NCBI RefSeq assembly: GCF_000355675.1
Contig: NC_020888.1
Span: forward strand, 2,897,501-2,961,500
DNA from: Thalassolituus oleivorans MIL-1
GTDB lineage: Bacteria > Pseudomonadota > Gammaproteobacteria > Pseudomonadales > Oceanobacteraceae
Direction: 5' to 3'
DNA length: 64,000 nt
Shown: positions 55,981 through 64,000 of the stretch, piece by piece
Position numbering within the stretch: position 1 is the first letter of the stretch
Layout of the letters: every line of letters begins with the position of its first letter
The notes under the pieces: generated by a model
The model's input: only the letters and a program-made list of their open reading frames with translations
What the model was told of the DNA's origin: nothing
Databases searched by the model: none
Position numbers and translations under genes: made by a program

Positions 55981-56997
55981 ATGGCACAAGCGAATCAATT
56001 TAATTCAGATAAAGACAATAAAAGTCTCCTTAGCGGTGCTGACCTTATCCCCGTAGGAATCAGCGCTTGTCTGATGGGTGACCCTGTTCGCTTTAACGGT
56101 GGCCACAAACGCTCGCGTTTTTGTACCGACGTACTAAGCAAATATTTTAGCTTCGTGAGCATTTGCCCAGAAGTCGCTATCGGCATGAGCACCCCGCGCG
56201 AACCCATTCGCTTAGTCAGCGCGGATGCCAACGACGACACGGTCCGCGCCTTAGGTACTGACAATCCAGAACTAGATGTTACCGATGCATTGGCGGAATA
56301 TGGCCGGATGCAAGGCCAGCAGCAAACGCAGCTTTGCGGCTACATCTTTATGCAAAAAAGCCCGAGCTGCGGTGTATTTGGCGTTAAACGTTACCTAGCC
56401 AATGGCCATCCTGAAGGCACTACCGCTGGTATCTATGCCAGCCATTTCCAAGCGCAAAATCCATTACTACCGGTTGAGGAAGCGGGACGCTTGAATGACG
56501 CCGCCCTGCGCGAAAATTTTATGGTGCGCGTTTTTACGTATCGCGAATGGCAGTTATTCAAGGCCACGCCTGTCACTGCGGCACGTCTGATCGATTTTCA
56601 CTCACGCTATAAATATTTAGTAATGGCGCACAGCTCAGTCCACTACAAATCAATGGGCCGACTACTCGCGAATTTAGCCAGCCAAGATATAAGCGCAATT
56701 GCAGACGAATACTTTACCCAGCTGATGACTGCGCTAGCAAAACCGGCGAGTCGTAAAATGCATACCAACACCCTGATGCACTTGCAGGGCTATTTAAAAA
56801 TGTTTTTAACAGCGGGGGATAAAAAGGAATTAGAAGAACTGATTCATCAATATCGCCTAGGTATCGTGCCTTTAGTGGTTCCTCTGACCTTGTTAAAACA
56901 TCATTTGTTACACCATGAGGGCGCGAATAATTACGCCCGCCAGCAGGTTTACTTGAATCCACATCCGTATGAGCTAGGTTTGCGGAACAGCCTATGA
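55981..56997 (+). CDS. DUF523 plus DUF1722 protein (YbgA family)
   Basis: A 338-residue fusion. The DUF523 domain (about 20-165) has GISACLMGDPVRFNGGHKRS (about 26-45), CPEVAIGMSTPREPIRL and SPSCGVFGVKRY, with conserved cysteines; the DUF1722 (YbgA) domain follows (about 190-310; FHSRYKYLVMAHSSVHYKSM). YbgA is the neighbour of the photolyase gene phr in E. coli; its function is not established. I start at ATG 55981 behind CAGGAG, not at the upstream TTG 55915. It overlaps merR as ATGA. Confidence 0.9.
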   Translation: MAQANQFNSDKDNKSLLSGADLIPVGISACLMGDPVRFNGGHKRSRFCTDVLSKYFSFVSICPEVAIGMSTPREPIRLVSADANDDTVRALGTDNPELDVTDALAEYGRMQGQQQTQLCGYIFMQKSPSCGVFGVKRYLANGHPEGTTAGIYASHFQAQNPLLPVEEAGRLNDAALRENFMVRVFTYREWQLFKATPVTAARLIDFHSRYKYLVMAHSSVHYKSMGRLLANLASQDISAIADEYFTQLMTALAKPASRKMHTNTLMHLQGYLKMFLTAGDKKELEELIHQYRLGIVPLVVPLTLLKHHLLHHEGANNYARQQVYLNPHPYELGLRNSL

Positions 56998-57863
56998 ACC
57001 GCCTAGAAAATCTACCGACCTATCCTATTCGTGAGTTTGCACGGCTCACTGGGGTTAACCCAGTGACCTTGCGCGCTTGGGAGCGGCGTTACGGCATTAT
57101 TCAGCCAATGCGTACAGAAAAAGGTCATCGCTTCTATACCGATACGCATGTCGAACGTGTGAATAATATTTTATATTGGTTAGAAAAAGGTTACCCAGTT
57201 CGCCAAGTTAAATTACTGCTGAGTGATTCGGTGCCGACCATTCCGGCTAATAGCGATGACTGGCAACAGCAGCAAAATGACATGCTTATGGCCGTTACAC
57301 ACCTAAATAGCCAAAAACTTGATGATTTGTGGAATAGTGGGTTAGCCAGCTATCCGATGGCCGTGTATTACGAGCGTTGTTTATTACCAGTATTAGAAGT
57401 GTTACGCGCCGATTACAGCCAGCCGTTACTGGTGCGAGCCTTCGAACACATGCTCGCACGTAAACTCACCGGGCTGATTCAAAGCCAGCATCGCCACAAT
57501 GATGGCCCAACGCTACTAATGGCTACTAACCACGCCGATGCAGAGCTCAATTTACTCGCTAGTAGTTACGCCTTGGGCGCTGCCGCCTTTCGCGTAGAAT
57601 ATTTCGGTCACTGTTTAACACCAACCGACATCCAAATCGCTAGTCAGATCGTATCTAGTTCGTGGGTGTGGGTTCACTTCCATCCAAGTAACAACGATCA
57701 AGTGCAACCTTGGATCGATTTTGCCCAACAACATGAACGCACAGTGTTTGTTTCAGGAGCCGTGCCCGCAGCACTTTCGGCCAGTGAGAAAACCGTACGT
57801 TTACCAGAACAAACCGCTAAGCAGGTACAAATGTTTATTACAACTCTTGGAGGTCAAGCATGA
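56994..57863 (+). CDS. MerR-family regulator with B12-binding-like domain (BluR/LitR type)
   Basis: A 289-residue regulator: winged helix at about 10-80 (YPIREFARLTGVNPVTLRAW, then GHRFYTD), a four-helix B12-binding cap-like region (about 95-170) and a cobalamin-domain-like fold (about 175-285). Where CarH-type proteins have the E-H pair of the DxHxxG region that coordinates cobalt, this one reads DAELNLLA, so it probably does not bind B12. That resembles E. coli BluR and the class of LitR proteins that respond through a separate photoreceptor. It is encoded within the photolyase operon and is the natural candidate for binding the TTRTACAA repeats. Confidence 0.85.
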   Translation: MNRLENLPTYPIREFARLTGVNPVTLRAWERRYGIIQPMRTEKGHRFYTDTHVERVNNILYWLEKGYPVRQVKLLLSDSVPTIPANSDDWQQQQNDMLMAVTHLNSQKLDDLWNSGLASYPMAVYYERCLLPVLEVLRADYSQPLLVRAFEHMLARKLTGLIQSQHRHNDGPTLLMATNHADAELNLLASSYALGAAAFRVEYFGHCLTPTDIQIASQIVSSSWVWVHFHPSNNDQVQPWIDFAQQHERTVFVSGAVPAALSASEKTVRLPEQTAKQVQMFITTLGGQA

Positions 57864-59275
57864 CTCGGCTCGTATGGTTTCGCACGGATTTGCGCATACA
57901 CGATAACCCAGCACTGACTCATGCCTGCCGCGATCAAGATGACGATGTTTGTGCCATCGTTTTTAACACGCTTAAGCAATGGCAACAGCATGGCCTAGGC
58001 CCGCGCAAAATCAATTTAATGCAAGCGGCGATGATGGAGCTAAAACAGCAACTTGCTCAGCTTAATATTCCTCTGGCTATTGTTACCGTCGATAATTTTG
58101 CTGATTGTGTTAGTTATCTACAGCAATGTATGGGCTCACAGAGAGTCAGCGAACTGGCATTCAATTTGGAATACGAAGTCAACGAACGTAAACGTGATAT
58201 CGTTGTTGGCCGCTGGTGTCAGGATCACGATATTATTGTTAATAAATTCCATGATCAGTGCTTACTGCCACCGGGATCGGTAAAAACGCAGCAAGATGAA
58301 CCCTATCGAGTGTTCACACCCTTTAAGAAAGCTTGGCTGAATATCGTCAATAATCAGTTTGCGGCACCACTTCCGGCCCCTGCAGTACGCCAGCACAATG
58401 AAACGGCCTTTCATTTGTTGCAAGATCATACTGACATTACCACCCAAGCCGATGATCTTTGGCCAACGGACGAAGACAGCGCGCATAATCAACTTAATAC
58501 ATTTCTAGACGATGACGTGCTGCGTTATCACGAGCAGCGCGATTTACCCGATGCCGACGCCACGAGTAGAGTATCGTATTACTTATCTACCGGTTTGTTA
58601 TCACCACGCCAATGTTTATACAGCGCTTGGTTAAAAAACGCCTGTCTTTTAAATGGCGGTGAAAACGGTATTGATACTTGGATTAATGAACTTATTTGGC
58701 GCGAGTTCTACCGCCATTTATTGGTCGCCTATCCTAGCCTGTGTAAACACAAAGCTTTTAAACCGCACACCGAACATGTGCCGTGGCGCAACTGTGAAAA
58801 AGACTTCAATGCTTGGTGCGAAGGTAAAACAGGCTATCCCATTATTGACGCTGCAATGCAACAACTACGACAACAAGGTTGGATGCATAATCGCCTGCGT
58901 ATGATTACCGCCATGTTTCTAACCAAGCACCTACTGATTGATTGGCGCATGGGCGAAGCATTTTTTAATGAATATTTAGTGGATGCTGACCTAGCGTCAA
59001 ACAATGGTGGTTGGCAATGGAGCGCTTCTACCGGCGCTGATGGCGCACCTTATTTCAGGATTTTTAATCCAACCACCCAGTCTGAACGTTTTGATAAAGA
59101 CGGCTATTTTTTAATTCGTTATTTACCGGAACTTACCCGTTTACCGAGTAAATCACGGCATGCACCTAGTGCGGCAGAACGTAAACTATGCGGCTATCCA
59201 GCGCCGATAGTCGATCATAAAATGGCGCGCCAAAGAGCCTTGGACGCTTTCAAAAATACATTAGAAGTTGCTTAA
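57860..59275 (+). CDS. phrB: Class I CPD photolyase PhrB
   Basis: Repairs cyclobutane pyrimidine dimers with blue light. The 471 residues have the N-terminal antenna domain (LVWFRTDLRIHDNPALTHAC, 3-22) and the FAD domain with WCEGKTGYPIIDAAMQQLRQ (about 314-333), GWMHNRLRMITAMFLTKHLL and DLASNNGGWQWSASTGADGA (about 375-394). Its ATG overlaps the MerR stop as ATGA. Third photolyase/cryptochrome of the window. Confidence 0.95.
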   Translation: MTRLVWFRTDLRIHDNPALTHACRDQDDDVCAIVFNTLKQWQQHGLGPRKINLMQAAMMELKQQLAQLNIPLAIVTVDNFADCVSYLQQCMGSQRVSELAFNLEYEVNERKRDIVVGRWCQDHDIIVNKFHDQCLLPPGSVKTQQDEPYRVFTPFKKAWLNIVNNQFAAPLPAPAVRQHNETAFHLLQDHTDITTQADDLWPTDEDSAHNQLNTFLDDDVLRYHEQRDLPDADATSRVSYYLSTGLLSPRQCLYSAWLKNACLLNGGENGIDTWINELIWREFYRHLLVAYPSLCKHKAFKPHTEHVPWRNCEKDFNAWCEGKTGYPIIDAAMQQLRQQGWMHNRLRMITAMFLTKHLLIDWRMGEAFFNEYLVDADLASNNGGWQWSASTGADGAPYFRIFNPTTQSERFDKDGYFLIRYLPELTRLPSKSRHAPSAAERKLCGYPAPIVDHKMARQRALDAFKNTLEVA

Positions 59276-59301
59276 GGCAACAAGCAACAAGGGAAGTGAT
59301 T

Positions 59302-60264
59302 ATGAACGAGCCATTACAGAAGCGATCACTGTGGAAAAACGTGCAGCGCTGGATCGACTCCAGCATAGATAACGATGAACCGATGACAAGCACCGAGTTT
59401 AACTGGGTGCGGACCATGCCATTTATTATTTTGCATTTGGCCTGCTTCGGCGTACTCGTTACTGGCGTTAGCACCACTGCAGTAGTGGTATGTCTGGCCC
59501 TATTTTGGCTGCGTTTATTTGCTATTACAGCATTTTATCACCGCTACTTTTCTCATCGCTCGTACAAAACTAGCCGCCCAGCCCAATTTATTTTTGCCTT
59601 ACTCGGCAATATGTCAGCCCAGCGCGGGCCACTTTGGTGGGCAGCACACCATCGCGCACATCATCAACATGCCGATACTGATGATGACCTTCACTCACCG
59701 GTAAAGCGTGGTTTTTGGTGGAGTCACGCGGGTTGGTTTACATGTGATGCCAGTTTCAAAACACAAATGCACCGTATTAACGATTTCGCTAAATACCCAG
59801 AATTACGCTGGCTAGACCGCTACGATATCTTTGCCCCTATGTTGTTATTAGCCTTGTTATTCGTCGCCGGTGAACTTTTAGCAGCTTTCGCTCCGGCTCT
59901 TGAAACTAATGGTCTACAACTCATTGTCTGGGGCTTTGTGATATCCACCGTGATCTTATTCCATTCCACAGTGACCATTAATTCCCTTGGCCATATATGG
60001 GGAAAAAAGCGCTTCAACAACAAAGATGAAAGCCGTAACAACGCAATACTAGCCTTACTCACACTAGGCGAAGGCTGGCACAACAATCATCACCGCTGGG
60101 CGGTGTCTGCGCGCCAAGGCTTTTACTGGTACGAAATAGATATTACGTACGGCATTCTCAAAGTGATGAGTTGGTTGGGAATTGTTTGGGATTTAAGCCC
60201 AGTGCCTGCTCATGTATTAGAAGAAGGTCGTCGCGCCAACAATAATCGCAAGGATGCAAAGTAA
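59302..60264 (+). CDS. Acyl-CoA (delta-9 type) desaturase
   Basis: A 320-residue membrane di-iron desaturase with the three histidine boxes HRYFSHRS (about 77), HRAHHQHAD (about 115) and EGWHNNHHRW (about 255), plus about four transmembrane helices. ATG 59302 follows AAGGGAAG; GTG 59296 is also in frame. With cfa and DUF1365 it forms the lipid-modifying part of the operon: desaturation would provide double bonds for the cyclopropane synthase. Confidence 0.92.
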   Translation: MNEPLQKRSLWKNVQRWIDSSIDNDEPMTSTEFNWVRTMPFIILHLACFGVLVTGVSTTAVVVCLALFWLRLFAITAFYHRYFSHRSYKTSRPAQFIFALLGNMSAQRGPLWWAAHHRAHHQHADTDDDLHSPVKRGFWWSHAGWFTCDASFKTQMHRINDFAKYPELRWLDRYDIFAPMLLLALLFVAGELLAAFAPALETNGLQLIVWGFVISTVILFHSTVTINSLGHIWGKKRFNNKDESRNNAILALLTLGEGWHNNHHRWAVSARQGFYWYEIDITYGILKVMSWLGIVWDLSPVPAHVLEEGRRANNNRKDAK

Positions 60265-60713
60265 TGATGCCTGAAACGGAAGCCTTGCCACGCCATGAAA
60301 GATTTCAACAACTGTATCGAAATCTTTCAGCGAGCACAGTGAATAAAGAATCGCTGGGACAATGCTACCACCCAGACATTCAGTTCCAAGATCCCTTTCA
60401 TCAAGTCAGTGGTTTGGATGTACTTACTCAGTATTTTGCCGCTATGTATGAAAATGTGAGCTATATCCACTTTGAATTTCATCGTAGTTGGCAGCAAGAC
60501 AACACGAGTTTTATTCGTTGGACCATGAGTTACCGCCACCCAAAACTTTATGCTGGCAAGCAGGTCATTCATGTTGAAGGTGGTAGTGAATTGATTTGGC
60601 GCGACGATTTAATTATCGATCATCGAGATTTTTTCGATGGTGGCAACATGCTATACGAACACCTACCGGTCTTAGGCTGGGCCATCCGCAAACTCAAGGG
60701 GAGAATGCTATGA
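60264..60713 (+). CDS. NTF2/SnoaL-like small protein
   Basis: A 149-residue single NTF2-like domain (YRNLSASTVNKESLGQCYHP, then DIQFQDPFHQVSGLDVLTQY; RWTMSYRHPKL; VEGGSELIWRDDLIIDHRDF). It begins on the last base of the desaturase stop (TAATG) and overlaps the SDR as ATGA. Found in this same gene order with cfa in many gammaproteobacteria; no reaction is known. Confidence 0.88.
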   Translation: MMPETEALPRHERFQQLYRNLSASTVNKESLGQCYHPDIQFQDPFHQVSGLDVLTQYFAAMYENVSYIHFEFHRSWQQDNTSFIRWTMSYRHPKLYAGKQVIHVEGGSELIWRDDLIIDHRDFFDGGNMLYEHLPVLGWAIRKLKGRML

Positions 60714-61513
60714 CTCATAAACATCAAGCTCTGCCGATGGCCGAGCAAGTTATTTGGCTTATTGGCGCGTCTTCAGGCATTGGAGCAGCTCTGGTTGGTG
60801 AATTACAAAAAAACTGTAAAGCCCTGATCATCAGTGCTCGCAACGAAGATAAGCTACAAGAAGTTGCTACTGGTTTTGATAATGTCAGCATTATTCCTGT
60901 TGATATTACTCAACCGAGTACCTTGGCCCAAGCTGCTCAACAGCTCACGGATCGTTTTGGTCACATAGATACGTTAGTAGCTAATGCTGGCACCGCGGAA
61001 TACGTTGATGTTAATCATTTCGATGCGGCTTTAATTCGTCGCGTGCATGAAACTAATTTTATGGGATTGGTAAACTGTGTTGAAGCGGCTCTACCGCTCC
61101 TACGTAAAAGCCAATCCGGTTACATTGTAGGCGTCAGTAGCAGCGTGGCTTATCTACCTATGCCGCGCGCTCAAGCCTACGGCAGTAGTAAAGCCGCAGT
61201 CAGTCATTTTTTAGAAGCTATGCGTGCTGACTTAGTGCATTTAGGCATGGACGTATCTATCGTGTGTCCTGGCTTCGTAAAAACACCGTTAACCGATAAG
61301 AACGACTTTCCTATGCCGATGCGCATCAGTGCCGAAGATGCTGCTCGCTACATGGTAAAAGGCATGCAGAAACGTCAGTTCGAAATTCACTTTCCCAAGC
61401 GTTTCAGCTATTTACTAAAATTAATCGGAAATCTCCCCGATTTTTTACGACTTCGTATTACCGCCAGTATGTCGCGTGCGGGCACTCCAGATAACAAGGA
61501 TTCTCACTCATGA
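60710..61513 (+). CDS. Short-chain dehydrogenase/reductase
   Basis: A 267-residue classical SDR: cofactor motif WLIGASSGIGAALVGEL (about 17-33), NAG (about 90), serine in GVSSSVAYLPM and catalytic YGSSK (about 160). I start at ATG 60710, which overlaps the previous stop as ATGA and has AAGGGGAG upstream. Part of the light/lipid operon; probably modifies a lipid substrate, which is inference. Confidence 0.92.
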   Translation: MTHKHQALPMAEQVIWLIGASSGIGAALVGELQKNCKALIISARNEDKLQEVATGFDNVSIIPVDITQPSTLAQAAQQLTDRFGHIDTLVANAGTAEYVDVNHFDAALIRRVHETNFMGLVNCVEAALPLLRKSQSGYIVGVSSSVAYLPMPRAQAYGSSKAAVSHFLEAMRADLVHLGMDVSIVCPGFVKTPLTDKNDFPMPMRISAEDAARYMVKGMQKRQFEIHFPKRFSYLLKLIGNLPDFLRLRITASMSRAGTPDNKDSHS

Positions 61514-62772
61514 AAAAACGTATCGCCGTGATAGGCTCCGGTGTTGCCGGTTTAACCTGTGCATATTTATTGCGCGAGCGTTACGACGTTCATCTGTACG
61601 AAGCAAATGATTATCTAGGTGGCCATACCCAAACAACCGACGTTGAGATCGACGGAAAGACCTTTCCGGTAAATACTGGTTTTATTGTCTTTAACGATTG
61701 GACCTATCCGAATTTCATTAAATTGATGGATCAACTTGGCGTTGCCAGCGAAGATTCGGATATGAGTTTTAGTGTTAAATGCGAGCGCAGTGGGCTTGAG
61801 TATAATGGTCACTCTTTTGACTCACTGTTTGCGCAGCGCAGTAATTTTTTACGTCCGCGCTTCTGGTTTATGATCCGCGACATTCTGCGTTTTAATAAAG
61901 AAACGCGGGCAGAATTAAACGCTGGAACTCTGAGTGAAACTGAAACCTTAGGTAGCTACTTAGAACGCAAAAAATACAGCGATTGGTTCCGACGCTTTTA
62001 CATTATTCCGATGGGTGCCGCTGTTTGGTCTTCTAGCGAAGCCATGATGATGGAATTTCCACTCTATTTTTTCGTGCGTTTCTTTAATAACCACGGAATG
62101 TTGAGTGTCGATGATCGCCCACAATGGCGCGTTATTAGCCGTGGCTCACGTAGCTATGTTGAAAAAATCCGGTCCTCTCTATCAGCCGCTCAAATTTACT
62201 TAAAAACGCCTGTGCTCGGAATTACTCGCGATGCCGATGGCGTAACCATCACCTCCAAGCGTGGCAATGAGCGCTTTGACGAAATTATTCTTGCTTGTCA
62301 CAGCGATCAAGCATTAGCCATGTTGAAAGATCCAAGCTCGCAAGAGCAAGATATTTTAAGCGCCATCCCTTACAAGATGAACGATGTTGTGCTGCATACC
62401 GATCACAGCATCTTGCCGGTTCATCAAAAAGCTTGGGCTGCGTGGAATTATCATATTGGCCAACAAGATCAAGACACCGTTGCCGTTACTTATTATATGA
62501 ACCGTCTGCAAAATTTTCCTGAAGACGGCACTCACTTTTGCGTGACCTTAAATAAAACCGCTGACATTGATCCTAGTAAAATTATTCGCCAATTCCGTTA
62601 CGCCCACCCAGTATTTACGCTCAAGGGAATGGCCGCTCAAGAGCGACATAACGAAATTAGTGGTAGAAACCGTACGCATTATTGCGGTGCCTATTGGTTT
62701 AATGGCTTCCATGAAGATGGCGTGCGCAGTGCCTTACGAGTCACGCATGAGTTGGGAGTCGACTTAGCATGA
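61510..62772 (+). CDS. FAD-dependent oxidoreductase of the cfa cluster
   Basis: A 420-residue amine-oxidase-type flavoprotein: FAD motif [17 protein letters not shown] (about 4-20), [13 protein letters not shown] (about 34-46), then [13 protein letters not shown], and SHSDQ-type middle region ([12 protein letters not shown]). It matches the NAD/FAD-binding protein that regularly precedes DUF1365 and cfa in this cluster. Overlaps both neighbours by ATGA. Confidence 0.9.
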   Translation: MKKRIAVIGSGVAGLTCAYLLRERYDVHLYEANDYLGGHTQTTDVEIDGKTFPVNTGFIVFNDWTYPNFIKLMDQLGVASEDSDMSFSVKCERSGLEYNGHSFDSLFAQRSNFLRPRFWFMIRDILRFNKETRAELNAGTLSETETLGSYLERKKYSDWFRRFYIIPMGAAVWSSSEAMMMEFPLYFFVRFFNNHGMLSVDDRPQWRVISRGSRSYVEKIRSSLSAAQIYLKTPVLGITRDADGVTITSKRGNERFDEIILACHSDQALAMLKDPSSQEQDILSAIPYKMNDVVLHTDHSILPVHQKAWAAWNYHIGQQDQDTVAVTYYMNRLQNFPEDGTHFCVTLNKTADIDPSKIIRQFRYAHPVFTLKGMAAQERHNEISGRNRTHYCGAYWFNGFHEDGVRSALRVTHELGVDLA

Positions 62773-63635
62773 GCTACCTCAGCAGTGCTATCTATACCGG
62801 TTGGGTTCGGCATCGGCGCTTCTCGCCGGTAAACAACCAATTGCGCTATAAAGCATTCATGGTGTGGCTGAACTTAGACGAAGTTGATGACGTGATGCAA
62901 CGCCATCCATTTTGGTCGGCGAAACGCTGGGCACTAGCACAATTTAAACGCTCAGATTTCTATCGTGGCACTGAGTGTGGACGCGTACAAACTGCCAGCG
63001 ATTTAAAGCGCTGTGTGCGCCAAGCGTTTATGCAAGAAACAGGGCAGCGCGTTGATACCGTGTGTTTACTAACTAATTTGCGCTACTTCGGCTATGCCAT
63101 TAATCCAGTTAGTTTTTACTACGGATACGATGCGAACGGTAATTTACTGGGGATTTTATCTGAAATCACGAACACGCCCTGGAATGAGCGTTTTCATTAC
63201 ACGCTAACAACCGGCATTAATAATGGCGAACGAGGTATTGCACCGCAACGTATGCATACTAGCAGCGACAATACTCGCTTTGAATACCGCTTTGATAAAG
63301 TGTTTCATGTATCCCCCTTCAATCCATTAAAAATGGAATATCGCTGGGTTATGCCGATTCCTAACGACAATCTATTAATACATATGGATACTTTCAATGA
63401 AGGCAATAAAGACTTCGATGCCACCATGTCGATGCAACGTCAGCCTATGACAGCAGCAATGATGAGCATGGTGTTAAAGCAGTTTCCGTTGATGACATTA
63501 AAGGTTCTGTGGGGAATCTATGCCAATGCTTTGCGCCTTTGGTTAAAAAAGGCGCCCTTTTATTCGCACCCTGAAAACTCACCCGAAGATGACTTAAAAC
63601 AAAATTTAGATACACGACAGGAGTATCCACGATGA
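62769..63635 (+). CDS. DUF1365 protein
   Basis: A 288-residue DUF1365 protein: [20 protein letters not shown] (about 6-25), the family motif [20 protein letters not shown] (about 105-124) and [16 protein letters not shown] (about 180-195). The family always travels with cfa-type genes and is thought to act in lipid modification. ATGA overlaps on both sides. Confidence 0.93.
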   Translation: MSYLSSAIYTGWVRHRRFSPVNNQLRYKAFMVWLNLDEVDDVMQRHPFWSAKRWALAQFKRSDFYRGTECGRVQTASDLKRCVRQAFMQETGQRVDTVCLLTNLRYFGYAINPVSFYYGYDANGNLLGILSEITNTPWNERFHYTLTTGINNGERGIAPQRMHTSSDNTRFEYRFDKVFHVSPFNPLKMEYRWVMPIPNDNLLIHMDTFNEGNKDFDATMSMQRQPMTAAMMSMVLKQFPLMTLKVLWGIYANALRLWLKKAPFYSHPENSPEDDLKQNLDTRQEYPR

Positions 63636-64000
63636 AAACGCTCACTCTTTCGCACGATCGTATGCACTGGTTGGACAAAATTTGTCGTGGTGCCTTATTA
63701 AAAACATTATCACGCTTACACACCGGCGGCTTGCTGCTGCGCGAAGGTGATAATCGTATTGAATTTGGTGATACCAGCCAAATCAACATCAAGGCCGAAT
63801 TGGTAATTAATGACTACGAAGCCTACCGCAGCATTGCTTTAAACGGCAGCGTTGGCGCTGGTGAGTCTTATATGACTGGCGATTGGAGCAGCCCAGATTT
63901 ACCTAAGCTCATACAGGTATTGTCGCTTAATAAAGATGTAGTCGACAGCATTGACAGTGGCCTAGCCAACCTCGGGAAAATCGCTCTAAAAGCATTGCAT
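63632..64000 (+). CDS. cfa: Cyclopropane-fatty-acyl-phospholipid synthase family methyltransferase, N-terminal part
   Basis: The first 123 codons, running off the right edge. The N-terminal region has [14 protein letters not shown] (about 38-51) and the conserved [19 protein letters not shown] (about 73-91) of the CFA synthase N-terminal domain; the AdoMet-binding core is outside the window. ATGA overlap with DUF1365 shows it is the next gene in the same operon. It would convert unsaturated acyl chains into cyclopropane chains. Confidence 0.88.
   Translation, partial: MKTLTLSHDRMHWLDKICRGALLKTLSRLHTGGLLLREGDNRIEFGDTSQINIKAELVINDYEAYRSIALNGSVGAGESYMTGDWSSPDLPKLIQVLSLNKDVVDSIDSGLANLGKIALKALH

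Overview
The window is a stretch of a gammaproteobacterial chromosome of moderate GC content. The gene mix (paired acyl-CoA dehydrogenases, fatty acid desaturases, a Fiu/PiuC-type iron uptake locus, several photolyases, a cfa/DUF1365 lipid operon) suggests a marine, lipid- or hydrocarbon-using Oceanospirillales-like bacterium. That placement is inferred from gene content, not from a marker gene.

Layout. 1-4900 (minus): part of a type I restriction-modification operon (hsdM, hsdS, a membrane protein, the start of a DUF262 protein); hsdR is not in the window and a REP-like palindrome sits between hsdM and hsdS. 5.2-11.4 kb: three membrane diguanylate cyclases of the 7TMR-DISM/GGDEF type, one on minus and two in tandem on plus. 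11.4-18 kb: a Fur-box-headed iron uptake locus (exbB, two exbD, tonB, siderophore receptor, FMN hydroxyacid oxidase, PiuC). 18-21.4 kb: AraC regulator, divergent membrane desaturase, MTHFR-like protein. 21.5-27.8 kb (minus): a five-gene fatty acyl/alcohol/aldehyde oxidation operon. 28.2-31.3 kb: FeS-type photolyase, DUF2256 protein and CRY-DASH. 31.3-34 kb (minus): modABC. 34-37.7 kb: a hypothetical protein, SelO, and an FMN glutamate-synthase-like protein.

38-50.5 kb is the accessory region: a polymorphic toxin locus with one complete toxin and its putative immunity gene, followed by truncated and mosaic copies of the same 355-residue trafficking module carrying different C-terminal toxin tips. 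One tip is a pertussis/cholera-type ADP-ribosyltransferase. The copies are broken up by an intact IS3, an intact IS66, a 129-bp IS66 remnant and two near-identical 257-bp mini-elements that are internally deleted derivatives of a REP-associated tyrosine transposase gene. A pseudogene of an Rrf2/SufR-type regulator lies beside one mini-element.

50.6-64 kb returns to core-like genes: an epimerase, a second acyl-CoA dehydrogenase, a renalase-like flavoprotein with a CbiX-like protein, and a tightly overlapping operon running off the right edge (DUF523/DUF1722, MerR regulator, CPD photolyase, desaturase, NTF2-like, SDR, FAD oxidoreductase, DUF1365, cfa). Repeats of a TTRTACAA motif lie upstream of the 28.2-kb photolyase operon, the 54.2-kb flavoprotein and the 56-kb operon. 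With the MerR regulator encoded in the last operon, these suggest a single light-response regulon covering DNA photorepair and membrane lipid modification.
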